A DNA stretch of 64,000 bases, from contig NC_089221.1 in assembly GCF_963924675.1 (NCBI RefSeq), positions 136,132,263-136,196,262 of the forward strand, given 5' to 3'. Below, one piece after another: positions 1 through 10,103 of the stretch (positions within the stretch are counted from its first letter, which is position 1; each line of letters begins with the position of its first letter). Source of the DNA: Phocoena phocoena (lineage: Eukaryota > Chordata > Mammalia > Artiodactyla > Phocoenidae). The translations under genes and the position numbers were made by a program. Under the pieces are notes generated by a model, which was given only the letters and a program-made list of their open reading frames with translations, did not search any database and was not told the DNA's origin.

Positions 1-804
1 TTGACAGTGATGCACATGGACAAAAAGTGCGTATACATTTTTCCTGAATATATTCAGGAAAAAACGCATATGAACATTTTGGCCAACCAAGCACTCCAGC
101 AATGGAAATCCACACTACAATGAAGTCACATTTCCCATTCGTCAAAAAGGCCATCTGAATAAAGTGTAAAAACCAGAAACACAGGACAGGCCATGGAGAA
201 CAGGGAGCCGTGTTATGCTGATGGGCGGGATGTAAATTGCCAACAGACACTCTGGAGATGTTCATGGTGTATCCTGAAACATCTAAAAAACAAAGCTACA
301 GAGCCTAGGGCACTTCCACTTTTGGCCCTATAGCTTAGGAAAATTAAAATCAACAAGACACAGCCAACACAAAATTTAGGGCTGCTGTGTTTACAAGAAC
401 CTCGAGTCCAGTACAAATTAAATATCCCAGAAAGAAAAAAATGGATAAAGAAGTTGTGCTACTTACGTACAACGGAATATCACTCAGCAGTGAAATCAAT
501 GTCATCAGGCCTGTAGCAGCAAATTGAGTGGATTTAATTATGATGATTCTAAGAGAAATATGTCACACAAAGAAAGATAATTATCATAAGATATCACTAA
601 TAGAGGGAGTGTAAACTTGGCTACACATAAACTGAATTACAAAACCGAACAGAGTCTCACATTTAGATAAAAACCTTATGCTTGCTTAAGGGGAAAGTTG
701 AGTTGGGCTGCTGTATAAAAACAGATTGAAATTAGCACACATACCATTCCATAAGCCAAATACGTAATAAACAAGACCTACTCTTTGCTCAACGAAATAG
801 ACTC
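1..804 (+). repeat. Partial, diverged satellite monomer (palindrome plus L1-derived half)
   Basis: This is the 3' part of a satellite monomer, cut by the window start. The palindrome lies at 15-86 (centre 50/51) and its arms are diverged. The L1-derived half follows from about 105 and stays in register with the array monomers up to the phrase around 781-804. It then stops abruptly and is replaced by an independent L1 3' end. The matching sequence in copy 2 is complete on its left side (from 31820). Confidence 0.85.
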
Positions 805-814
805 ATCCATGGTG

Positions 815-1540
815 TATCACCTCACACCTATTAGAATGGGCATCATCAGAAAATCTACAAACAACAAATGCTGGAAACGGTGTGGAGATAAGGAATCCTC
901 TTCCACTATTGTTGGGAACGTAAATTGATACAGTCACTGTGGAGAACATTATGGAATTTCTTATAAAACTAAGAATAGAATTACCATATGATACAGCAAT
1001 CCCTCTACTGGGCATATACCCAGACAAAACCATAAATCAAAAAGAGACATTCACCACAATGTTCATTGCATCACTATTTACACTATCCAGGAAATGGAAG
1101 CAACCTAAATGCCCACAGACAAACGAATGCATAAAGATGTGGTACATATATAAAATGGAATATTACTAAGCCATAAAAAGGAATGAAATTGGGACATTTG
1201 TAGAGACGTTGATGGATCTAGAGACTGTCATACAGAGTGAAGTAAGTCAGAAAGAGAAAAACAAATCTTGTATATTAATGCATATATGTGGAACCTAGAA
1301 AAATTGTACAGATGAACCGTTTTGCAAGGCAGAAATAGAGCAACACATGTATACAACAAACGTATGGACAACAAGGGGGGAAAGCTGTTGGGGATGGTGG
1401 TGGGAGGAGTTGAGATATTGGGATTGGTATGTATACATTTATATGTATAAAGTAGATAACCAAAAACAACCTGCTGTATAAAAATATAAAATTAAATTCA
1501 AAATAAAAAAATAAAATTAAAAAAAGTAAAACAGAAAAAA
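815..1540 (+). mobile_element. Old 5'-truncated LINE-1 3' end
   Basis: The sequence aligns to the last part of L1 ORF2 and the 3'UTR, and matches the window's own L1 from about 53454. It contains the region for the Cys-rich C terminus, the segment corresponding to 53771 onwards, and an A-rich tail near 1480-1540. It has stop codons and frameshifts relative to ORF2, so it is a dead copy. It starts directly against satellite sequence, with no target-site duplication that I can see. It is present in both segment copies, so the insertion or join predates the duplication. Confidence 0.85.
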
Positions 1541-2860
1541 TATTCTTCCCTTCACATACATGTATTTATATGAATAAATTATTTCCATGCTTATATCTGT
1601 AAATACACAAAAGAGGAATAAAATCTACCTTGAACCAAAAACGAAAAAAAGATTAAAAAGAACAGAACCCACCAGTTACACAGAGGAAAACCGTTTCAGG
1701 GCACTTGCTCCAATTGCAAACAATTCTGAAGTTGGTCAGTGGTGGGGAATCATCTCCCATTCAGCCAGCATGCTCCTCGCAACAAGCGTCCTCACTGCAA
1801 AGCTGGGGGACCGTGCCGAGGTATCTGTGAGTAAACGTGGGCTGAGCCCCAGGCCAGCTGCTGCTGAAATGTTCCCACCCTTCCAAGGCTAAACACCTGA
1901 ATATGTACAAGGACTTGAAAACCTAGAGGAAGGGCCATGGAGCCACATGAGGGACAGCATGCCAGCCGACTTGGTGCCTGCAGGCCAGCCAGGATGGTCC
2001 TGGCCCTGGGTGCTCTTCTGGAAGCTCTCCATTTCCCTGCCTGAGATACCCCTGCTGTCCCGGCCCCCACTGCTTTCTTCCTTCCTCACCTGTGCCCAGG
2101 GAGAAATTCCAGCAGCAGGTGTGGGTGACACATCCTCTTCTTTAGCAGGTAGCATCTTGGCAACTGCTGCAGAAAGTCCAGCAGAGCCCCACTCACACTG
2201 GGACACCCACAAAGCCGTGGCCTCTCACTCCCTCCCACCAGCCCAGCCCTGAGACTGCTGACAGGGCAGAGAAAATGGCGTCAGGCACAGCTGCAGGGGC
2301 TCTTGCTGCCTGGAGCGGTGTTTATATTGATCTCAACCCAGGCACACCTGGGGAGGGCTTGCTGGCACGGTCAGGCTTCCCAAGCCAGCCAATAATCACC
2401 CCTCAGGGGCTCACAGTTGCTGAAAATGGAACTTGCTGAATTGGCCAGGTCCAAGGAACAGGTGTGGGCTCCTGAGAGTCAGGATAGACAAGGGGCTGCA
2501 GCTCTGGCTTGTTTTCTAATTATATTATCTGGCCCATGAGTGGGAGACAACTTCAAGAAAACCCTCTCCTAATGAGAGGAACCCAGGAGTCAGGGAGAGG
2601 AGGGGTGGGTGGTGGTTGGAGACAGGCCTGGTGCCCCGGGTGCAGTGGAAGTCTCTGGAAGACCAGGTGGAGGAGGCCGCACAGAGTGATGCCCAGGGTC
2701 ACAGACCTGTCAGAGCTGCTGTTTGTTAGTTCAAGTCCTGCTCTGAGGTGCTCTGTGTCAGATCTGAGCGACAGGTGAGCTGGGAGTGCTCTGCAATGAG
2801 GGCTATGTGCACGGTTCCTGTGTGCCCAGCCCTGCCAAGGTACCTGCAAGGGTAGCTCTG
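1541..2860. other. Unrecognised intergenic sequence, AT-rich then GC-richer
   Basis: I recognise no gene, RNA or repeat family here. The first 150 bases are A/T-rich. From about 1690 the composition becomes GC-richer, with several open but short frames on both strands (about 60-180 codons) that show no domain I know. The same frames occur in copy 2 because the DNA is duplicated, which is not evidence of coding. It may belong to the internal part of the retroviral element that follows, but I cannot show it. Confidence 0.4.
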
Positions 2861-3060
2861 TATCCTGGGAAGGGCCTGACCACGGGAGCCCCATGGACTG
2901 CAGGGGACCTGCCCAGGGAATCCCATATCCTGGGAGGGGCCTGAACACGAGAGCCCCGTGGGCTGGGGTGGGGGTAGGGTACCTGCCCAGGTGAGCTCCA
3001 TATCCTGGGATTGGCCTGACCTTGAGAGCCCCATGGGCTGCTGGAGTCCTGGTAAAGGAT
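2861..3060. repeat. Three-copy minisatellite, 65-75 bp unit
   Basis: Units start at 2861, 2926 and 3001, each with the phrase tatcctggga. Each unit contains a 'cctga...gagccc' core and two end in an 'acctgcccagg' phrase. Spacing is 65 and 75 bases, the longer unit holding an extra G/T-rich stretch. The repeat directly precedes the retroviral pol remnant. Confidence 0.75.
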
Positions 3061-4175
3061 GTCAGGACAGTCAGTGAAGCCACTGAGGATATACCTCCAG
3101 TAGTTCCTAAATCCTACAGCCTGCTGGTCATTCTACCAACCACCAGGACTTGGTATTCTGTATTAGTCTTCACTGATGCCTTCTTTTGTATTCCATTAGT
3201 CCCAGAGTCACAAGAAATTTTGGCTTGTGAGTGACAGGACTCAACATACAACTAAAACAATACTTCCAGGCTGTCTTGCCCCAAGGGTTCAAAAATTCCC
3301 ACACCATCTTTGGGGAAAGCTCAGCTAAAGACCTAAAAGTTCTACCTCTGGAAAAGGAAACACTCCTTCAATATTCAGACGACATTCTGATCGCCAGCCC
3401 TACTAAGGAGGCCTCAGAACTACCACGCCAATAAAGGATAGAAGTTGTCCACGAAAAAGCTCAAGTATCACAGACTACGGTGACCTGCCTGGGCTTCATT
3501 CTCACAGAAGGTCGGAGAAGCCCATCCCAGGAAAGGGAAGAAACAATTTACAGCCTTACCCCTTTCTGAAACTAGAAGACAGCTTAGGGGTTCCTGGGGA
3601 AGCCAGGGTTTCCTGCCTCTGGATCCCTAACTACAGTCTACTAGCTGGGCCTCTATATGAAACACTGAAAGGAAAAGATGATGATCCTTTTGAATAGAAT
3701 CCAGAAGTGGCCTTTCAAGAATGGAAAGAGCAGTCAATTCAGACCCTTGCCCTGGAACTCCCTAATTTAGCTAAACCCTTTGACCTTTACATTCCTGGTG
3801 AAAGGTGAATCGCCATTGGAGTATTAGTGCAAAAACTGGGACCACTTGAAATGGAACAATGCAAGAATGCCATCCAGGTAGGGTAAACTATGGTCACCAA
3901 GGGGCTTGGCCCACCGCCACATCTGGCCAAGATACTGGTGGTATCTGAAAACCTGGAAATCAGCAGCCCAAAAGGTCACCTCCCTTCTAAGGGAAACGGA
4001 CCCCACATGGTGATCCTAACCCCCAACCATGCCCTGAAGTTGCAGGGTTTGCTCCGTGGGCACACTGACCTCGATTGAGGAGGCCCTCCAACTCCAACCT
4101 CCAGAGAGATAACCGGGGGCAACGGGGCACCATGACGACCCATGTGACCATCACTTGACCTGGAGTTTCTCTCAT
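3052..4175 (+). pseudogene. Class I (gammaretrovirus-like) endogenous retrovirus pol remnant, copy 1
   Basis: Translated pieces in changing frames resemble reverse transcriptase of gammaretrovirus-like elements, followed by the start of the RNase H connection region. The clearest part is in the piece read from 3231 to 3434. It holds the LPQGFKNS phrase and the catalytic aromatic-x-D-D motif, here Y-S-D-D at about 3375-3386, where the family usually has V or M at the second position. The piece before it (3022-3234) is in another frame, and stops follow at 3432 and further on (for example within 3690-3700 and 3806-3809). It is an old, non-functional fragment, and the same lesions occur in copy 2. 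Confidence 0.8.
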
Positions 4176-4494
4176 AAAACAACAAGAGTGTGTCCCAAAA
4201 GAGTAGACTACTGCTTGCAGTACTTACTGTACCCAGAGGGGAGCTAATAATCTTGGCGGGGGAACCGTATATCATGCTGTCACCATAGAAAAGCCTACAG
4301 ACACCCTGATGATGGTGGCCAATAAGACCGGCTGGACTCCTGTTTACTTCCAAAGGCTCTTGACTCAGTGACCATCATGATCCTTCATCACCACTGACCC
4401 TGGACTGTCTGGGAGCTGAGCGGGCAGGATCCTGACACCTGGTGCTGTTTTTACGTTAATTCAGGGGCCTAATGGAAGAAAGCGCAGACTGTTG
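4176..4494 (+). pseudogene. Possible retroviral env-like remnant, copy 1
   Basis: This stretch follows the pol remnant. Around 4433-4462 one frame reads W-C-C-F-Y and then a stop soon after, which resembles the CC motif region of a retroviral transmembrane subunit. Nothing else in the stretch is diagnostic. The call rests on position plus that short motif and is tentative. Confidence 0.35.
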
Positions 4495-4556
4495 GTCAGA
4501 GCATCTAGGCTGGCAGAAACGGTCAGTCAGAGCATCTAGGCTGGCAGAAACGGTCA
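4495..4556. repeat. Perfect 31 bp tandem duplication
   Basis: The 31-base unit beginning gtcagagcatctaggctggc at 4495 repeats without change at 4526. It is also present at 36634-36695, so it arose before the segmental duplication. Confidence 0.9.
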
Positions 4557-4899
4557 GCCTAAGGTGGCCGAACAAATGTGGGGCGGGGTGAAACTGGACC
4601 TCACAGCGCCACTGCACATCTCCTTTCTGGACCCTTAAAGGTCATTAGAATCTATAACACTTCCAATACTGGTGCTCAGGTGGACGAGCAGGGAGGCAGG
4701 AGGCCTGGGGACAATCAACGTCACCTGGAGGCTGCTGGGGAGAAGTTCTGACCCTCGCCCACGGGTATGAAGCCTCCTAACTCAGCACTCAGCAGTTACA
4801 GAAGAAGGGTCTGCACCCGCAGCACTCCAAGAATGAGGAAAGGGACAAAAGGCAGAAGAGAAGTTTGTCCCAGGCAAAGCCCCTTAAAAATGCCTGGGA
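4557..4899. other. No recognisable feature
   Basis: I see no gene or known repeat here. It lies between the 31 bp duplication and the candidate LTR and is probably part of the same decayed retroviral insertion. Confidence 0.4.
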
Positions 4900-5335
4900 G
4901 ATAAAAATAGAATCTGGGCAATAAAATAAAGTCTAACCTTTTTTATCCTTTGTGCTTTGTCTAATTTCAGGTGCTCCTAGGGTCCCGCATACAGAGGTTC
5001 CACACCCGGCATTTCAGACCAGATTTCCTAGAGCAGAATGGCTCGATGACACTTCAGCTCCTGGGGCCCAGTTCAGACTCCGTGACATAGAGCCTGAGCT
5101 GCAGCCAACCAGGTCCTCGAGAGCTCAGCCCCCTCCCTCCCAGTGACTCTGACAGGATCTCTACACAGCAGCCCAGCCCACAGCCCACAGGGTAGCACCT
5201 CTCCATTCTCTGATCAAAATATAAAGTTTCCTTTGCTTTTGAACCAAACTCAGTCTCGATCTATTGGCTCCAATGACACTGGGCAGGGGGACACTTGTTG
5301 GCGTCCACTCTGGAGGATCAGTAACAGAAATTGAG
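4900..5335 (+). repeat. Candidate retroviral LTR-like segment, copy 1
   Basis: The segment has LTR-like landmarks. An AATAAA-type signal sits at about 4920-4930. A strong pyrimidine run ending in AG at about 4970 could be a splice acceptor. A C-rich stretch is followed by an aatataaag box near 5216-5225, and the segment ends near the phrase ggatcagtaaca. Its position downstream of pol and possible env fits a 3' LTR. I cannot identify the family or the exact 5' end, and there is no second LTR in this copy to confirm it. Confidence 0.4.
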
Positions 5336-5639
5336 AACATTGTAACTTCAGTGAACAGATGTGTGAGCCAAACTGTAATTAACATAGAACAGTGTATAAG
5401 GCTCGGGTAAAATAAGATGTTTCTAACACTTCCATTTGATATTTCCATCACTTTCTTATAAGCAAGTTCAGTGAAAAGGTTTGTCTTCTTTGTCAGGTCA
5501 ATATTAGAGAAACAAAGTGATTTCTTTCCAAGGATGTACATCTAATAATCTTGGTTAAAGCTTCAATCTTGTTTTAAATGCTTTTGCATTGAAAATGATA
5601 CCTCTCTTTCAGCTCCCCCATTTCTGAGAAGCATAAAAT
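5336..5639. other. No recognisable feature
   Basis: This is A/T-rich sequence. Frames open on the minus strand (to about 5541) have no recognisable domain. I assign nothing here. Confidence 0.4.
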
Positions 5640-5830
5640 CTTATAATTTATTATTACCAAAGGGAAATGGTAGGAGGAGGGATAAATTAACAGTTTGGGA
5701 TTAACACATACACACTGCTATGTATGAAATCATCAGCAAGGAACTACTGTATAGCACAGGGAACTACACTCAATATTTTGCAATAATCTATAAGGGGAAA
5801 TGATCTGAAAAAGAATAGATATTTTTATTG
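5640..5830 (+). mobile_element. LINE-1 3'UTR fragment
   Basis: The stretch contains the typical L1 3'UTR order seen in cetartiodactyl elements: a purine-rich 'ggaggaggga' piece, 'gggattaacacatacacac', 'ctactgtatagcacaggga', then 'aaaagaata' near the end. It is short, has no clear poly(A), and occurs in both segment copies. Confidence 0.75.
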
Positions 5831-6039
5831 ACATCATCCATCAATGACAGTAAAAATGAAATCTAAGGGAAGACAGTGGTGAGTGCTTCTGACCCTGAAG
5901 ACTTCAATCATCTAAAGTTTGGACTCTGCCTACTTCCCAAGGCCCTTAATGAACATATGTGTAGCCGTAGCTTAAAAAATTCCCCAGTTTGGGTTGCGGA
6001 GAGACACTGATATTTAAAATCCCCTGGTGTTCTCCTCAC
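5831..6039. other. No recognisable feature before the satellite edge
   Basis: Alignment to the satellite fades upstream of about 6040. This stretch may be unrecognisably decayed satellite or unrelated DNA. Confidence 0.4.
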
Positions 6040-6621
6040 ATGAATGGGACCCTTCCTACACCTAAAACATGCCTGTCACACCCAGAGGATGGTATACCGT
6101 CTGATCGGGAAAAGTTTGGAAAAGGCATCTCATCTCCTCATCTCTTGGTGCTAGGGTTCAGCACTCCAGCGTCTTTACTAACAGTCTCCCCACTAGGAGA
6201 TGTCAGCACTGTCAACATCCTGTTGCAAACAGTTAGGAATTTGTCCAGAGGATGAAGCAGAAGGAGGAGGAACAATGAGAGACAAGTCCTAGGTGTTCGG
6301 ACAGGCACATGTCACTCTAATTTCCAATCAGGAAGACGAATTGACCAAAGGCTAGGGTTGCCCATGGAAACAGAATAGGGCTTGAGGAATCCTGATGCTT
6401 TGTGGCCAGTTCCCATAAACACAAGTTGGAAAATGGAACTCAGGGGCACTAAAATTCACGAAACTGCAGAATTGAAAATATCTATCACTGAAAAATGTCT
6501 TGAGGAAAGTCAGAGAAAAGGACTTGTAAGCAACGGAGAATGGCAGGAAAGGGATTGGAAGAGGTAGAAAGGACTCGCCATTAAGCACAAGAAAAGGGGC
6601 TGAACATTGCCAACATTGCAG
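6040..6621 (+). repeat. Edge half-monomer (non-L1 part), strongly diverged
   Basis: The order of landmarks follows the array consensus: the 'ctaaaacatgc' phrase, 'accgt(g/c)tgat', 'ttactaaca', a small hairpin (here disrupted), 'aatgagagac', 'gaattgacc', 'ctcaggggcact'. Substitutions and small gaps are frequent. It is the boundary copy of array 1 and is nearly identical to 38179-38760. Confidence 0.8.
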
Positions 6622-8357
6622 TTGGCCAAAAAGGGTGTATGCGTCTTTTTCTGTATATATTCAAGAAAAGGGCATACACTTTTTTAGCCAACCAAACAGG
6701 TGGGCACTGGAAATCAATACTACAAAACATATCACTTTGCATCAGTCAGAAGAGCCGTCCTCATAAAGTGTAAACACCAGAAATGCAGGACAGGGCAAGG
6801 AGAAAAGGGAGCCCTGTGAGTCTTATAGTGGAAATGTATATTGCCAACGGTCACTCTGGATAAGTGTATTGTGTTTACTAAAGCATCTAAAAAATGAGCT
6901 ACCGAGCACAGGGCACTTGCACTCATGGACGTATATCTTGGGAAAAACAAAAATCGAGAGGACACAGGCACCCCAATGTTTACCACCTCTCTGTTTAAAA
7001 GATCCTCGACTAGGATATAACTTAAATGTATCTGCAGAGAAAAAACGGATAGAGATGTGGTGCTTATGTAGAGTGGAATATTACTCAGCCTGGAAATCAA
7101 TGAAATACGGCCAGTTATAACAACTCCAGAGGAGTTACGTGTGATCATTCAAAGTCACATAATTCAAAAAGAAAAAGACATAAGATATTACTAATACATG
7201 GAATGTTAACATGGCTACACATGAACTGAATTACAAAAGAGAAGAGGGTTTCAAATTAAGAAAACCAACTTATGCTTCCTTAAGGGGAAAAGTGAGTTGG
7301 GGTGCTGCATAAAACCAGAGATTGAAATTAGCACAGATACCATTCCATAAGCCAAATATGTAATAGACAAGGCCTACTCCTTGCTCAACGAAATGGACTC
7401 AACACCACATATTCAACGCCTAAAAATATAACGGATTAGTAAGAATCTTAAAACCCATGGACTTATATGTCTCCGTAAAAGAATCAAGCGCGTGTACAGC
7501 GGCATAAACGCAGCAGTGAAAATCCGATAAATCCCATTATCAAAATAAATTTCAAAAACAAAACACAAAGACAGTGAAATAGAGAGCAATTCTTAAATAA
7601 TTCACTCAGGGCATGTGATGCAACCTGGATTTACCACATCTACACCCAGAGCTGGTTGAGACATAAGGCTGGACACTTCAGGCTGATAGCATTGGTGAGT
7701 TTCGGTGAGCAAATGCAGACCCTTTGAAATCATACTGCATTGTACCCATTCCATGGGTTCCAACTCTCCAGGGTCAAGGGATTCTTCTTCCAGCTAAAAC
7801 ATGCATGGGAAACCCAGAGTATGGTCCACCGTGTGATTGGGAAACGATTTAAAATGCATCTCAGTTTTCGTATCCTGGTCCTTGTGTTCACCATTCCAGA
7901 CGCTTTACTAACACTCTCTCCGCTTGGAGAGTCAGTGCCTTTAACCTATTGTTTGGCAAAGTTTGCAATTTCTGCGCAAGATGAACAGGAATAGGTAGAA
8001 CCAATGAGAGACTAGCTTTAGGTGTCCGCACGGGCAAATGTAACGCTCATTGCCCACCAGGAAGAGGAATTAACCAAAGGCTCAGCGTGCCCTGCCAGAA
8101 ACAGATTAGTGCCTGAAGCAATCCTGCGGTTTTGTGCCCAGCTCACAAGAAAGCGAGTTGCAGAAAAGAGCTCAGGGGCACTGTAATTCACAAAACTGCA
8201 GAGTTATAAATGACACCTATCCTCCAAAAATATATTGAAGTAAGCCTGCGAAGGGGACTTGAAAGCGGGGCAGAATTTCAGGAAAACGATTGCAGGGGGT
8301 AGACGGGAAATGCCCTGAAATCATAGGAAAAGAGGCAGAACGTTGGCAATGATGCAC
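6622..8357 (+). repeat. Satellite monomer 1 of array 1 (diverged)
   Basis: Length is 1736. The palindrome (6622-6693) still folds but has lost one base in the right arm and carries a paired C-to-T / G-to-A change (6636 with 6678). The L1-derived half is diverged, up to about 7330. The sequence after about 7400 is close to the array consensus, so the homogenised zone begins inside this monomer. Confidence 0.9.
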
Positions 8358-10103
8358 TTGTCCAAAAATGGCGTATGCGATTATTCCTGAATATATTCAG
8401 GAAAAAACACATACGAACTTTTTGGCCAACCAAGCAAGCCTGTAAATGAAATCTGCACTACAATGAAGTCTCACTGCCCCCCGGGAAAAAGGGTCATCTG
8501 AAAAAAGTGTAAAATCCAGAAAGGTAGGACAGAATATGGAGAACAGGGAGCCTTGTTATGCTGATTGGCAGGATGTAAATTACCAGCAGCCACCCTGGAG
8601 AAGTGTATGGTGTTTCCTGAAACACGTAAGAAACAAAGCAACACAGCCTATGGCACTTCCACTTATGGCCCTATAGCTTACGGAAATTAAAATCAAAAAC
8701 AGACAGCCACCCCAATATTTGGGACGGCTGTGTTCACAAGAAGCTCGTCTACAGTATCAGGTAAATATCCCAGAAAGCAAAAAATGGATAAAGAAGTTGT
8801 GGCACGTACGTACAATGCAATATCACTCAGCAATGAAATCTGTGTCATCAGGCCCGTAGCGGCATAGTGAGTGGATGCAGGTACGGTGATTCTACGTGAA
8901 CTACGTCACACAGAAAAAGAAACATCATAAGATATCACTAATACACGGAATGTAAACTTGACTACACATGAACTGAATTACAAAACAGAACAGGGTCTCA
9001 AATTTAGAAAACCAACTAGTGCTTGCTTATGGGGAAAGGTGCGTTGGGGTGCTGCATAAAACCAGAGACTGAAATTAGCACAGATAACTTTCCAAAAGCC
9101 AAATATGTAATAGACAAGACCTACGCCTTGCTCAACGAAATGGACCCAACACCACATATTCAACGCCTAGGAATATACCTGACTAGGAAGAATGTTAAAA
9201 CCCATGGATATATATGTCTCCGTAAGAGAATCAAGCGTGTGTACAGCGGCCGAAACGCAGCAGTGAATATCCGATAAATCCCATTATCAAAATAAATTTC
9301 AAAAACAAAACACAAAACAGTGAAATAGAGAGCAATTCTTAAATAATTCACTCAGGGCATGTGATGCAACCGGGATTGACCACATCTACACCCAGAGCTG
9401 GTTGAGACATAAGGCTGGACACTTCAGGCTGATAGCATTGGTGAGTTTCGGTGAGCAAATGCAGACCCTTTGAAGTCATACTGCCTGGTACCCATTCCAT
9501 GGTTCCCAACTCTCCAGGTTCAAGGGATTCTTCCTTCAGCTAAAATTGGCATGGGAAACCCAGAGTATCGTCCACCGTGTGATTGGGATACGATTTAAAA
9601 TGCATCTCAGTTTTCGTATCCTGGTCCTCGGGTTCACCTTTCCAGATGCTTTACTAACACTCTCCCCGCTTGGAGAGTCAGTGCCTTTAACCTCCTCTTT
9701 GGCACAGCTTGCAATTTCTGTGCAAGATGAACAGGAATAGGGAGAACCAATGAGAGACTAGCTGTAGGTGTCTGCATGGGCAAATGTAACGCTCATTTCC
9801 CACCAGGAAGAGGAATTAACCAAAGGCACAGCGTGCCCTGCCGGAAACAGATTAGGGCCTGAAGCAATCCTGCGGTTTTGTGCCCAGCTCACAAGAAAGC
9901 GAGTTGAAGAAAGGAGCTCAGGGGCACTGTAATTCACAAACCTGCAGAGTTACAAATGACAGCTATCTTCCAAAAGTATATTGAAGTAAGCCTGCGAAGC
10001 GGACTTGAAAGCGGGGCAGAATTTCAGGAAAACGATTGCGGGGGGTAGACTGGAATTGCCCTGAAAGCATAGGAAAAGAGGCACAACGTCGACAATGATG
10101 CAC
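8358..10103 (+). repeat. Satellite monomer 2 of array 1
   Basis: Length is 1746. The palindrome is imperfect (8376-8384 and the right arm differ). The L1 half is of variant B, with cttccacttatgg and tagcttacgg at about 8656-8680. Confidence 0.92.

Larger units (their letters stand above)
1..7330 (+). repeat. Segmental duplication, copy 1 (part of a ~32 kb macro-repeat)
   Basis: This stretch recurs at 32138-39469 in the same orientation. The offset is 32137 up to about position 2622 and 32139 afterwards, because copy 2 has two extra bases there. By eye I count about 20 substitutions in the first 3 kb, so identity is near 99%. All embedded elements (partial monomer, L1 fragment, minisatellite, retroviral remnant, edge monomer) are shared, as are their lesions. 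The close match stops near 7330 (39469), where differences become dense as the satellite array begins. Confidence 0.95.

Noticed and set aside
1541..3083. Open frames of 60-180 codons on both strands in the GC-richer stretch (for example 2553-3083 minus) as host genes
   Set aside because: They show no recognisable domain or splice-site pattern. The longest runs through the minisatellite, and a 2-base indel between copies breaks one of them.
8978..9163. A recurring 61-codon minus-strand frame in the L1-derived half of the satellite
   Set aside because: It is antisense to former L1 3'UTR and recurs only because the monomers recur.
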